A stretch of 41,079 nt of DNA from Rhizobium giardinii bv. giardinii H152 (lineage in GTDB: Bacteria > Pseudomonadota > Alphaproteobacteria > Rhizobiales > Rhizobiaceae), in assembly GCF_000379605.1 (NCBI RefSeq), contig NZ_KB902692.1, forward strand, positions 1 through 41,079, read 5' to 3'. The position numbers and the translations under genes were made by a program. Below the pieces are notes generated by a model. The model had not been told where the DNA came from. It made no database searches and was given only the letters and a program-made list of their open reading frames with translations. This document shows positions 25,007 through 33,789 of the stretch, piece by piece (position 1 is the first letter of the stretch; each line of letters starts with the position of its first letter).

Positions 25007-25658
25007 CACACAACCTCCATTAAAATCCGGTGAGACCGGGTAAGACGTCCATCGAAATGGCCATCCCTCTGACAAGACCGGCCGATAAATTTCGCGCGCC
25101 AGTCGAGTTCCCGCGTAGCGAACGAAATGTTCACGCGGCACTGGCGTGGTTCATCGAGAAGATGTCGATGCAAACGATCGGAATGGCCGCGTCAAAGAGA
25201 CGCTCGCGGGAATGCGATCCGATAAAAACACTGTGTGGCCGGCGACAAGAATCCGCTTCCGATCTTCTTGTCGCCGGAGCACTTTGTTGTCGCTACGGGC
25301 TGCCCCTGATGAAGAATTGCCGCTTTTTACGCAATAAAATCGCGACAAAATTCACCAAACCCGTGGCGAACCTGTCTTTCCCCCAAAAGACAGTCATAAA
25401 TAGGTCATTGAAAAAGAAATATTTTAAAAAGTCTTTTAGATACTTCCATGTATTCTTCTGCAACAACCATGGGTTATTTATCGCATAGGTCGGCCCCATA
25501 TGTCGTTATCCGTGCATCCTGAAATTTATCGTCCCGTGCATTTCTACTCCAAATGGAGTACAACTGAGCCTGACAAAGGCGTAGGCCAGACGCCGCCGCG
25601 CCAGAACAAGAGATCGCCAAGGCTATTTCTGCCGGCGATCTTCGGGCTGGAGGATTGA
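25007..25658. other. Intergenic region between galE and the AraC-type gene
   Basis: No gene recognised; a long plus-strand open frame (25030-25488) has no family features. A 13-bp perfect stem CCGGCGACAAGAA (25239-25251) pairs with 25265-25277 over a 13-base loop. Bases 25380-25500 are notably AT-rich and may hold a promoter. A dyad TACTCCA-AA-TGGAGTA lies at 25545-25560. Confidence 0.4.
25545..25560. promoter_or_regulatory. Dyad TACTCCA-AA-TGGAGTA upstream of the AraC-type gene
   Basis: Two perfect 7-base arms separated by AA lie 98 bases before the araC-type ATG. The form fits a dimeric repressor or activator site; the protein that would bind is not known. Confidence 0.3.
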
Positions 25659-26816
25659 ATGAGTGATTGTCCAACCGAGCCCAAACCGGGTGACCGCGCA
25701 GTGAAGGCCGCAACGTCGCACATGGATCGTCGCCGTTGGCCGCGTCAATCCGACGGGCAGGCAGGGCCGCGTCCTTCGGCCCCGCCCGCTCTGACGCCTC
25801 TGCATTTTTCGACACGCGAGCTTCCGCCGGCAGAACAGTTCCATGCATGGCGGGAACACATGGCACCGTTGGTCGACGTCAGTTTGCCGGACAACATGTC
25901 GCTGGATGACGGCTTCCCGGCGGATCAGACGGCATGGCATCTGGGCAACATGCTCGTCGTTCAGCAACGTGCACCGGCTCACCGCTATAGCCGCTCGCGT
26001 GCAATGTTGCGTCTGAGCTCGATCGATCACTGGTACGTGGAACTGTTCCGCGACGGCAGAGCCTGGACGGAAGTGGACCGCCGGGTTGCGGAAAGCGGGC
26101 CGGACAGGCTCGCCTTCAGATCGCTTGGCTATCCCTATCGCGGGCGGGCAACCGAATCGGATGCCATCCTCCTTTTCATGTCTTACGATTTGTTGGCCGA
26201 CGAGGTCGCTCTTATGAAGGCAGCCAACAATTCGATATTGTCGGGCAATCTCGCTAAGTTGTTGATCACCTATATTCACGGCATCGAGGCAAATCTCTCC
26301 AGCCTCACGGCTGACGAGTTGCCGCGGATCGTCCACACGATGCGCGACATGGTCGTTGCCTGCGTCTCATCGTCGGTGGCGCCGCCGGAGACGGCGACGT
26401 TGCCGAACAACATGGGCATGATGGAGCGGGCGCACCGGTATATTCACGCTAACCTCCACTCGGCGGAACTCACGCCCGACAATATCTGCCGAGCGCTCGG
26501 AATGTCTCGGACCCGGCTCTATCAACTGTTTGCCACAAGTGGCGGCGTTCTCAACTACATACGCAAACGGCGGCTTTTGGCTGCCTACGCGGAACTTAAC
26601 GATCCCACGAACAATCGACCGATTTCAGAAATAGCAGAAGCGGCGGGTTTTGATCTGGCTGCCAACTTCACTCGGGCATTCAGCAATGAATTCGGCTTCA
26701 GCCCCCGAGAACTCCGAAAGGCCGCGGCCTTGGAGCGTCCCATCCCACCGAGCGGTTCTGCGGAACGAGCTCATGGAGGCACATTCGGCCATTGGCTCAG
26801 CACCCTTGGAAATTGA
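25659..26816 (+). CDS. AraC-family transcription regulator
   Basis: 385 residues from ATG 25659 with GGAGG about eight bases upstream. Residues about 45-215 form the N-terminal effector domain of the AraC_binding_2 type (LHFSTRELPPAEQFHAWREH onward). Residues about 250-355 carry the two helix-turn-helix motifs: TPDNICRALGMSRTRLYQLF and PISEIAEAAGFDLAANFTRA followed by FGFSPRELR. The first ~45 residues are polar and unconserved. The target is unknown: the neighbours are galE (divergent) and a decayed gene. Confidence 0.9.
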   Translation: MSDCPTEPKPGDRAVKAATSHMDRRRWPRQSDGQAGPRPSAPPALTPLHFSTRELPPAEQFHAWREHMAPLVDVSLPDNMSLDDGFPADQTAWHLGNMLVVQQRAPAHRYSRSRAMLRLSSIDHWYVELFRDGRAWTEVDRRVAESGPDRLAFRSLGYPYRGRATESDAILLFMSYDLLADEVALMKAANNSILSGNLAKLLITYIHGIEANLSSLTADELPRIVHTMRDMVVACVSSSVAPPETATLPNNMGMMERAHRYIHANLHSAELTPDNICRALGMSRTRLYQLFATSGGVLNYIRKRRLLAAYAELNDPTNNRPISEIAEAAGFDLAANFTRAFSNEFGFSPRELRKAAALERPIPPSGSAERAHGGTFGHWLSTLGN

Positions 26817-27113
26817 CGCGGACGCGGACAAAAATGATATGCTGTGTTCTGCCCGCCTATTCAGAGCCTGCGCTTGAACAAAGGCAGAGGAAGCCCGTTC
26901 GGGCGGTTCGTTCACGGGAACGGATCGCCGACGTGATGGTTGGCGCAGTCTCGCAACGACATGGGGCTTTCGTAGGAGCAGTTATCCACCCGGCCGCAGC
27001 TTTTGCAGAAACGCGGGCACACACAAACCGAAAGAGGATCGATCGATTGCCCAAAATTCAATTGGGCATACACTTCCTCGGGACCGGGGAAGGGGAAGAC
27101 GATAGCCATATTC
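26817..27113. other. Intergenic region after the AraC-type gene
   Basis: I see no recognisable gene. A minus-strand frame (26912-27115) is cysteine-rich but matches nothing I know. GGAAC near 26917 is followed after 18 bases by TT, a weak stress-type promoter resemblance without CGTT. Confidence 0.3.
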
Positions 27114-27293
27114 ATGGATCGTCATGATCTCAAAGGATATAGCGCCGCAGATGTCGCCGAGGCACATCGGAAGGATCTCGAAGTCCAGGACGAGTTTGGT
27201 GTAACGTTCCTGACCTACTGGTTCGACCTGTTGCTGCCCCTGCTCCGGATCCCGATTTGCGGGCTTGTTCATCCCTGGGCGTATGACGGGTAG
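27114..27293 (+). pseudogene. DUF4242-like N-terminal fragment
   Basis: ATG 27114 starts MDRHDLKGYSAADVAEAHRK then DLEVQDEFGVTFLTYWFD, which follows the DUF4242 pattern (MDRHDL-G-TAEDVAEAH-KDLEVQ...YLTYWFD). After WFD the expected continuation is lost and the frame stops at 27291-27293, about a third to a half of the expected length. No ribosome site is close. Best read as a truncated remnant. Confidence 0.5.
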
Positions 27294-27636
27294 GAGATCG
27301 CCCAAAAGACGTACTGCAGTGCAGTAATTCGCAACCGTACAATGTTCCATCCGCGATGGTTCAGGCGCTTATTAGCATATTCTTGTTGATCCCGTAACAG
27401 TTGGTTGGGCGTTCGTGGTTCGCCGGTTAAGCCTTAAGCAGGTCACTGACGTTGGTGATGCCGCTTGGCACGTTCGCTGCGGGTCTGCATTAAAGGTTTG
27501 CTCTAGGTGTCCCTTGTCGAGGGTAGCGATTTTGATCCGCCCTCGCTGTTGCTGTTCGGCCAATGGCCACGAGGCGATATCACAGTCGCGCTCATTGGCT
27601 GGATCGGTTTTCATTCCTTCGAAAGCGCATGCCCGT
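27294..27636. other. Intergenic region beyond the penicillin-binding protein gene
   Basis: No gene recognised. A 15-base palindrome TACTGCA-G-TGCAGTA lies at 27312-27326. A minus-strand frame at 27372-27665 encodes a polar, cysteine-containing product without family features and probably is not a gene. Confidence 0.3.
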
Positions 27637-29934
27637 CTATTTCTCGCACAACCGCCTTTCGCCACGATAAGGTTGGTAGGTGCAGTCAGACGCGCGGAAG
27701 GAACGGTAACTGCGTGAGCACGCCCTGATATTGCAGGATGGAGCGTGCCTCGCTTCGCTTGTCGTTATGCCCATATCCGGATTGGTATCGCGAGCAGGCT
27801 CGGCCATCGCGGCCTTCATGAATTTTCGCCAGATACGTGCGGGAAGCGCGCCGCCCGTTATGCCTTTCATCGGTGTGTTATCGTCCTTGCCAACCCACAC
27901 CCCGACGACCAATGGGTCCGTAAAGCCGACGAACCACGCATCACGGTTGTCCTGACTGGTGCCTGTCTTGCCGGCCGCAAACGTGCCGGGATCAGCCGGA
28001 CGACCAGTCCCGCGCTCCACAACCAGCTGTAGCAAGGTTAGGAGATCAGGCTGATACGACGAGAGGTCAACCGCCGCAACTACTTGCGGCCCCACTCGAA
28101 AACCTTGGGGCTGGCCCGCGGCTTGGAAATCGACAATCCCCCACGGCTCGACGGGCGCCCTTCCAAGGCGAACCGACGCGTATGCCCCCGTCAAGTCGAG
28201 CAGGCTCACTTCGGATGCACCGAGCGCCAACGCAGGCGTCGTCGTCAGGTCCGCGTCGATGCCCAGTTCCTTCGCTGCAGCGGCGACGCTGTCAGATCCG
28301 ACCTCTTGGGCAAGCGCAGCGGTGGCAGCATTCAGCGACAGAGCGAAAGCCTCAGCCAGCGTAACCCAACCGCGATAGCCACCAGAATTTTTAGGCGACC
28401 ATCCGTCAATTTCGATGGGTGCATCAAGGACTTGATCTGAGAGGCTCAACCCCTTTTTCAACGCAGCATAATATACGAACAACTTGAATGTGGAGCCCGG
28501 CTGACGCATTGCCGTAACGGCGCGGTTGAACTGACTTGTCTTATAGTCATATCCGCCGACCATTGCGACGACAGCACCATCGGGCGCCATGGCGACCAGC
28601 GCAGCCTGTGATGCACCGAGAGCCTTTCCCTCTCCATCAAGGGCTTGCTTGACCACCTCTTCGGCGATCCGTTGCAGACGCGGCACCAAGGTCGTGCGCA
28701 CGGTCGTCGCCCCCGGAGAGGAGCCTGCAATCTCGCCCGCTTGTGCCCATACCCAATCGGCGAACCAACTGCCTGAGCGCAATGTTGGTGTAGTCGGGTA
28801 GAGTTCGGCAAATCGACCCTTTGCAGCGTGGGCGTCTCCAGGCGTGAGCTTGCCATTGGCGGCCATGGCGTCGAGCACAATTGCCATGCGTTGCCGAGCG
28901 CCGTCAAAATTGTCGATCGGGTTCAATTGGCTGGGGGCCTTCAGCAGACCTGCGAGCATCGCCGATTCCGGGATGCCGAGCGCGCCGACATCCTTATTGA
29001 AATAGATCCGTGCTGCTGCCGGCATACCGGTCGCGCCCGAACCAAGGTAAACCGCATTGAGGTACCGCGTCAGGATCTCCTTCTTCCCGAACTTCCATTC
29101 CAACCAAAGCGCGATCACCACTTCCTGGATCTTGCGCTTCAACGTCCTGTCGCTTTCGAGATATTGCAATTTAATCAACTGCTGCGTGATGGTGCTTCCA
29201 CCCTGGACGACCGATCCTGCCTCGACGTTCCTGAGCAGCGCGCGTGCAATCCCCTGCAGGTCGATGCCGTAATGATCCATGAACCGGCGATCCTCGATTG
29301 AAAGTACGGCGTCGATGAGGTGCGGAGGGAATTGTTCGTAACGCGCATAGGGCTCTTGATATGGACCTTGCCGGACAAGAGGCCGGCCGTCCGACGTTTC
29401 CAGGAGGATGACCGGCTTCAACGAGCCGTCTGCGATCTCCTGCCACGGCACATCCTTCAAGGCCCAAGTTAGAGCGCCGGCTGCTAACAGGGAGCACCAG
29501 AACAGACTACGCGCGAACAGGACTTTCCACGATCCCAGTTTCAGTGGATTGGGATACTTTAAGTCCGGCATTTTCGTGCGTGCGGTTGCCATGCCAGACA
29601 TTGCTCTTCGCGAAAGCGCTGTGAAGGCAGCGGGTATTCCACCAAGCCTCTCGCTTAATGTATTGGGAATTCCGATGCCATTTCGGAGCCGCACCACACA
29701 CCGCCGCAAAATTCTCCGGAGGTCTTGACGGAGCGCGCGCGCCAGTTGCCGGATAGCTCGCCTGCTCCTTCCAAAAGCGGAGGCTGGGGACCCGCCCATG
29801 TCAGGCGCCTGGTCTCGCAGTGAAGATGGTCCTTCATGAAGCCCACCTGCTGATTGCACACCCTCACGGGAGCGTCCATCACTCTGCGCCGTTCGAGCGG
29901 AAGTTTGTTTTGAATTTTTTGCGGAGCTTGCCAT
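27637..29934 (-). CDS. Class A penicillin-binding protein with BA14K-like tail
   Basis: 765 residues from ATG 29934. A basic, low-complexity cytoplasmic region (about 1-140) precedes one transmembrane helix (about 143-162, LFWCSLLAAGALTWAL). The glycosyltransferase (GT51) domain follows with Glu214 in SIEDRRFMDHYG, then GGSTITQQLIK and KKEILTRYLNAVYLG. The transpeptidase domain has catalytic Ser481 (PGSTFK), SLNAATAALAQ (SxN) and AAGKTGTSQD (KTG). The last ~35 residues (IRACSRSYRSFRASDCTYQP then GERRLCEK) are cysteine-rich and resemble the BA14K motif of alphaproteobacterial surface proteins. It polymerises and cross-links peptidoglycan in the periplasm. The start is uncertain: GTG/ATG codons nearer the helix (for example MSGMATARTKMPDLKYP) are possible. 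Confidence 0.9.
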   Translation of the reverse strand: MASSAKNSKQTSARTAQSDGRSREGVQSAGGLHEGPSSLRDQAPDMGGSPASAFGRSRRAIRQLARALRQDLRRILRRCVVRLRNGIGIPNTLSERLGGIPAAFTALSRRAMSGMATARTKMPDLKYPNPLKLGSWKVLFARSLFWCSLLAAGALTWALKDVPWQEIADGSLKPVILLETSDGRPLVRQGPYQEPYARYEQFPPHLIDAVLSIEDRRFMDHYGIDLQGIARALLRNVEAGSVVQGGSTITQQLIKLQYLESDRTLKRKIQEVVIALWLEWKFGKKEILTRYLNAVYLGSGATGMPAAARIYFNKDVGALGIPESAMLAGLLKAPSQLNPIDNFDGARQRMAIVLDAMAANGKLTPGDAHAAKGRFAELYPTTPTLRSGSWFADWVWAQAGEIAGSSPGATTVRTTLVPRLQRIAEEVVKQALDGEGKALGASQAALVAMAPDGAVVAMVGGYDYKTSQFNRAVTAMRQPGSTFKLFVYYAALKKGLSLSDQVLDAPIEIDGWSPKNSGGYRGWVTLAEAFALSLNAATAALAQEVGSDSVAAAAKELGIDADLTTTPALALGASEVSLLDLTGAYASVRLGRAPVEPWGIVDFQAAGQPQGFRVGPQVVAAVDLSSYQPDLLTLLQLVVERGTGRPADPGTFAAGKTGTSQDNRDAWFVGFTDPLVVGVWVGKDDNTPMKGITGGALPARIWRKFMKAAMAEPARDTNPDMGITTSEARHAPSCNIRACSRSYRSFRASDCTYQPYRGERRLCEK

Positions 29935-30057
29935 TCTTCACCCGCTAATCGTTCTGCTGAAGTCGACTACATGCAATGAGGCAGAGGAAAGGTGGTCGTG
30001 GAGAGCTTCGGAAGCGACTAACCATTATGACAGGTCAGCGACCGTGAAAATGCTGGG

Positions 30058-30288
30058 TCATTCCACCGATGCATTCTCCCTTACTACACGATATTCAAAC
30101 TGACTTCGAATGTGGGCGTTGAAGAAACGTCCCTTAGAAAACGCGCGTCGAAAAGCGGCATGGATACTGGTCGGGACATTTTGATAGTCGTATCGGTTCT
30201 CGCTGGTGGTAAGCCAGACTGACAACGTCCGTGATTGGAGATCGTAGCTAACTCGGCGAATCAAACGGGAAGGCACCGTTCCCTCCAT
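30058..30288 (-). CDS. KTSC-domain protein
   Basis: 76 residues from ATG 30288. The sequence fits the KTSC domain: SRLIRRVSYDLQSRTLSVWL then TTSENRYDYQNVPTSIHAAF and AFSKGRFFNAHIRSQFEYR. These short proteins occur alone or fused to nucleases and are thought to bind nucleic acid or assist RNA enzymes; function is not settled. No clear ribosome site is seen before the ATG. An exact general-stress promoter motif lies 54 bases upstream, so it is probably stress-induced. Confidence 0.8.
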   Translation of the reverse strand: MEGTVPSRLIRRVSYDLQSRTLSVWLTTSENRYDYQNVPTSIHAAFRRAFSKGRFFNAHIRSQFEYRVVRENASVE

Positions 30289-30341
30289 TTTTTGGAAGTG
30301 CCGGTCGGTTCATCGGAGCGACACCCATCTCAAGGGACAGC

Positions 30342-30366
30342 AACGCATTACCGCGCGGGTTGTTCC
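30342..30366 (-). promoter_or_regulatory. General-stress (EcfG/RpoE2-type) promoter motif for the KTSC gene
   Basis: On the minus strand GGAAC (30366-30362), 16 bases, CGTT (30345-30342): an exact consensus match. It points at the KTSC gene, whose ATG is 54 bases downstream. Confidence 0.6.
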
Positions 30367-31204
30367 TGTGGGCGAACACCGCCTCTATTGCACCGTAGAG
30401 GCGTACGGTCGGACAATTTTACAACCTTGGTCGTTGCGTGGCACCCTATTGACGGAGAACCACCCGACAAACACAGGCGGCAACACTGCATCTGGAAGGT
30501 CTTCCAACGAGCCGACGCGTCAGGCACCTCAGGTGGAGACGCCGGCGGGCTACCCTCACTGCCTTGCGAACGCTCCGGAACATCGGACGCCGTCTCGGTT
30601 TTCGAAGGGCTTCCGGGACATGGCAAAACTCGGCAATCGGCGTTGGCTAGACGAGGGATATGTCCTGTTTTGGCGCAGGGCTACCATAAAACTCGCTGGC
30701 CAACACAAGTTTTCCGGCATTTTCCGTCGGAAGAATAGAGTCAGAAGGTACGGCTGCGCTTGGCCAGGTTGCAAGGGAAGGGAGGGGGCAGGTGGCACTC
30801 TCCCAAAGCTTTCGCTTTGACACTCATAGGAGTGGATCATTCTGCGGCAATCGAGGCGGTGAGCGCCGCCTGTCGTCGGGGAACCCGTTTTTCGACCGTC
30901 CGCAGGCATAGGTCTCGACATTACGGCCCATACCCACGCGTCAGTGCCGCACGCTCGCGTCTGGTGCACCCGCGACCAGGGAAGACGAAAAAGCGGCGAC
31001 ATGCTGCCGCCGCAGAAGAAGCAGAAGAAGTTCGAGGACGAGAACCCACAGTTGTGGCCTTATTCCTACGGGCGCGCTTATCGTATATGATGCAGTTCGA
31101 AACAGTTTATTGGCCGATGCCTAAACTTGTTAGTAAGGAGGAAAGAGAATATCCATAAAGAAGCGCTAGACCGTGCACTTGTCAGTGTACAAGGAGCTGG
31201 ATAC
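30367..31204. other. Intergenic region before the degenerate GGDEF gene
   Basis: No convincing gene on either strand; overlapping open frames of 60-165 residues are basic and family-less. A 29-residue frame at 31001-31090 (MLPPQKKQKKFEDENPQLWP then YSYGRAYRI) has a protein-like composition but only a distant ribosome site, so it may be a small gene or a remnant. The stretch 31075-31140 is more AT-rich and may contain the promoter of the next gene. Confidence 0.3.
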
Positions 31205-31963
31205 ATGAGAGGAGACACACCGCTAAACCAGAGGGATTGGCGTATTGCACGCAACACTCTAGGCGGCATCCTCCTGTTTGCGTTTCTTGCGCAGATTTTC
31301 ACCTATCTGAGCCTGGTCGCGTTGGTCGACCGACCCATCGCTGCAGCGGTGGTCGGTAGCGCTATTGTCTCGCTCCTTATGGGAGCGCCTTTGGTCGTCG
31401 CTTTAGCAGTGCAATCTAGGCGAGTTGAGCGCCTTCGCAATCAAATCAATCATGACATTCGCCACGACGGGACGACCGGCTGTGTTACCGGCCGTGGCCT
31501 CGTGCAACACGTCAACGGACTTGAGCGCCGTCGCGCGCGTTCCGGGGCAGCTCTCGAGGGCGCGCTCATCCAGGTGCGCATCAACAACCTCGACGAGGTT
31601 GGTTCGTCCTACGGACCCCAGTGGAGCGACGAACTTCTTCAGTTTGTCGCATCGACCATCAGCACTTCAATCCGTCGCGACGACATAGTCGCGCGAACTG
31701 GCCCCGCCACATTCGACGTGTTGCTTGTTGGCGCCAGCGAGCTTGCCGCAGATCAGGTTTGCACACGCCTCACCAAAGCGCTCGTGTCGGCGCACTTTTC
31801 CGCCGATGGAAAGGCGGTCGATCTTGCGCTTAGTGTCGGCGGCGTCCTGTTTGAAGGCAACATCGACCTCGAGCGCTTGCGTCGCACGGCCTCTTCGGAA
31901 GCGGTCATGGTCGCTGCAGAGCACGCGCCCGCCGTCGCCCTTGTGCGCCTGCCAGCGGCTTGA
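31205..31963 (+). CDS. Membrane protein with degenerate GGDEF domain
   Basis: 252 residues from ATG 31205, with AGGAG seven bases upstream (an in-frame start at 31127 is less well placed). Two transmembrane helices (about 20-41 and 45-69) with almost no periplasmic loop precede a cytoplasmic GGDEF-type domain (about 83-250). The domain start DGTTGCVTGRGL replaces the usual D-x-LTGLxNR. The active-site GGDEF is GPATF (166-170, in VARTGPATFDVLL), so diguanylate cyclase activity is very unlikely. It may bind c-di-GMP, GTP or a protein. It lies just upstream of the Lap-type secretion operon on the same strand, with its own 349-base gap, so a role in adhesin control is a reasonable guess. Confidence 0.8.
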   Translation: MRGDTPLNQRDWRIARNTLGGILLFAFLAQIFTYLSLVALVDRPIAAAVVGSAIVSLLMGAPLVVALAVQSRRVERLRNQINHDIRHDGTTGCVTGRGLVQHVNGLERRRARSGAALEGALIQVRINNLDEVGSSYGPQWSDELLQFVASTISTSIRRDDIVARTGPATFDVLLVGASELAADQVCTRLTKALVSAHFSADGKAVDLALSVGGVLFEGNIDLERLRRTASSEAVMVAAEHAPAVALVRLPAA

Positions 31964-32312
31964 CCTGGATTCGGGGTTGCGATCTCTCAATCGGGCCACC
32001 TGAACAGTTAGAGCTTTCATATGCTTGAGGACAATTGACGGGAGCACTTGCAGTTCGCAGATGGGGTCAAGCACGATTCGGGTTTAGCCGGGTCAGTCGT
32101 TGATCGCCATCCCGGAATGTATGATCGCCGCTCCGGTTAGAGCTGTTCCATATTTACAACATTAACTTATGAAAGACTGGACCGGCGATGAACCCACCCA
32201 ATTATGGTTCGTCTTATTTATCATAGACCTATTATTTAGTACAAAATTATAGCAATTCATTGCCCATGATTAATGTTGCGGGCGACGTACGTTGATTTTT
32301 GGGGGGATTAAC
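31964..32312. other. Intergenic region, likely promoter of the secretion operon
   Basis: The last ~170 bases (32140-32290) are AT-rich compared with the flanking genes, which suits a promoter. No gene or terminator is apparent. Confidence 0.4.
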
Positions 32313-33758
32313 TTGACAATTGGACTAATGATTAAGGGCGGGCTGTTTTCGGTTCTGCTCACCTCAGCTGTGTTTGTCGGAGGCACGGCAGGCGCGATGA
32401 CGCTGCGCGAAGCGCTTCAGATAGCAATGGAATCCAACCCTGAAATCGGTCAGTCGGTCGAAAATCGCGAGGCGATCGAGTTCGAGTTGCGGCAGGCGCG
32501 CGGCCTCTATCTGCCGAGCATTGACCTCGAAACGTCGACGGGAGCACGGCATTTGGAGGATGACAGCCGGCGCTCGGCTTCGATCGAGAACGATCCGCTT
32601 TACCCATCGGATGTGGGCGTGACCATCACTCAGAAATTGTTCGATGGCGGTGCTCGTCGCGCCGAAGTGGAGCGACAGGCGGCGCGGGTTGACAGCGCCT
32701 CGTTCCGAGTTCTCGAGCGCTCGGAAACGATCGGTCTGCAGATCGTTCGAGAATACTTCGAATATATTCTCCAGCAGCAGATCGTGGACGAAGCCAAACG
32801 CAATGTCGGTGTGCATCAGTCAATTTTGTCCGATATCAGTTCACTGATATCGGGGGGAGCGTTGACAGACGCCGATCGTCAACAAGCGAGCGAGCGACTG
32901 CTCTCCGCAAAAGCGCGGTTGCAAGAGGCGCAAGAAACGCTCGAGACCGTGAAGATCAGCTTTAATCGACTCGTCGGCCAGCCTTTGACGAAACCATCTC
33001 TGCCAAAGTCAGTTGCCGCAGTATTGCCTGCGTCGCTTGAAACGGCGATCGGTATCGCAAGGGCCAACAATCCGCGCATTAAGGCAGCCGACGCGGACAT
33101 CAATGTCGCGGACGCACAGGTCAAGGCTGCGAAGTCGAACATGCTCCCGGAAGTCTTTGCCGAAGGACGTGTCCGCACTGGTATGGATATTGACGGTTCG
33201 ACCGGAAACACCTGGGACGCTCAAGCGCGCATTGTCGCCAGATGGAACCTTTACCGAGGCGGTATCGACATTGCCAATGAGCAGGAACAAAGTCGGCGGG
33301 CCAGCGAACAGCGGATGGTCTACCATCAGGCGCACCGTGAAGTTGAAGAAGCTGTCCGAATTTCCTGGGAGCGGCGCTACCGGCAATATGACCTTTCACG
33401 TACATTAAAGGCGCAGGCTCAAATGAACGACGAACTTGTTTCGTCGTATCGCGAGCAACTGGGTGTCGGCCAACGCTCGCTACTGGATGTGCTGGGAGCG
33501 CAGAACGCGCGGTTCAATGCAAATGTTCTCGCCAAGACCGCTCAGTACGCTGCGCTGTTTGCCGAATACCGCCTGCTCGCAGCGACGGGCCAACTCCTTT
33601 CGACGATGCAGATCAAGAGCCCGCAGCAGTCGGAAGCATATGCACGGAAGGAATTCAACGTTTCCGAGGCGCCGCCGACGGAAACCTATCGGCGTGTTCC
33701 GTCTCGGCAGTCAAATAACCTGCCGCTTGACCTACTCGCGCCAATTCGGGAAAAATGA
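32313..33758 (+). CDS. TolC-family outer-membrane channel of a type I secretion system (LapE-like)
   Basis: 481 residues if started at TTG 32313, which has GGGGGG six bases upstream; ATG 32328 and TTG 32292 are alternatives. The signal peptide ends near GGTAGA before MTLREALQIAMESNPEIGQS. Two repeats of the outer-membrane efflux protein fold follow (ITQKLFDGGARRAEVERQAA, then NNPRIKAADADINVADAQVK and RWNLYRGGIDIANEQEQ). The protein forms the trimeric tunnel for one-step export. The C-terminal ~45 residues are polar and variable. It leads the operon; the ABC gene starts 31 bases after its stop. Confidence 0.92.
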   Translation: MTIGLMIKGGLFSVLLTSAVFVGGTAGAMTLREALQIAMESNPEIGQSVENREAIEFELRQARGLYLPSIDLETSTGARHLEDDSRRSASIENDPLYPSDVGVTITQKLFDGGARRAEVERQAARVDSASFRVLERSETIGLQIVREYFEYILQQQIVDEAKRNVGVHQSILSDISSLISGGALTDADRQQASERLLSAKARLQEAQETLETVKISFNRLVGQPLTKPSLPKSVAAVLPASLETAIGIARANNPRIKAADADINVADAQVKAAKSNMLPEVFAEGRVRTGMDIDGSTGNTWDAQARIVARWNLYRGGIDIANEQEQSRRASEQRMVYHQAHREVEEAVRISWERRYRQYDLSRTLKAQAQMNDELVSSYREQLGVGQRSLLDVLGAQNARFNANVLAKTAQYAALFAEYRLLAATGQLLSTMQIKSPQQSEAYARKEFNVSEAPPTETYRRVPSRQSNNLPLDLLAPIREK

Positions 33759-33789
33759 TGGTCATAGAAGGCGGACATGATCGGCCGTG

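Noticed and set aside
25030..25488. 152-residue plus-strand open frame between galE and the AraC-type gene
   Set aside because: Composition follows AT-rich intergenic DNA and no domain is recognisable.
26917..26941. GGAAC-N18-TT resemblance to a stress promoter
   Set aside because: Lacks CGTT and no intact gene follows.
27372..27665. 97-residue minus-strand frame after the penicillin-binding protein gene
   Set aside because: No motifs and overlaps the 3' end of a confident gene.
30235..31158. Several overlapping open frames on both strands
   Set aside because: All are basic, mutually overlapping, without motifs or convincing starts; they look like chance frames in GC-rich DNA.
31205..31963. 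Active diguanylate cyclase
   Set aside because: The GGDEF site is GPATF, so catalysis is not expected.
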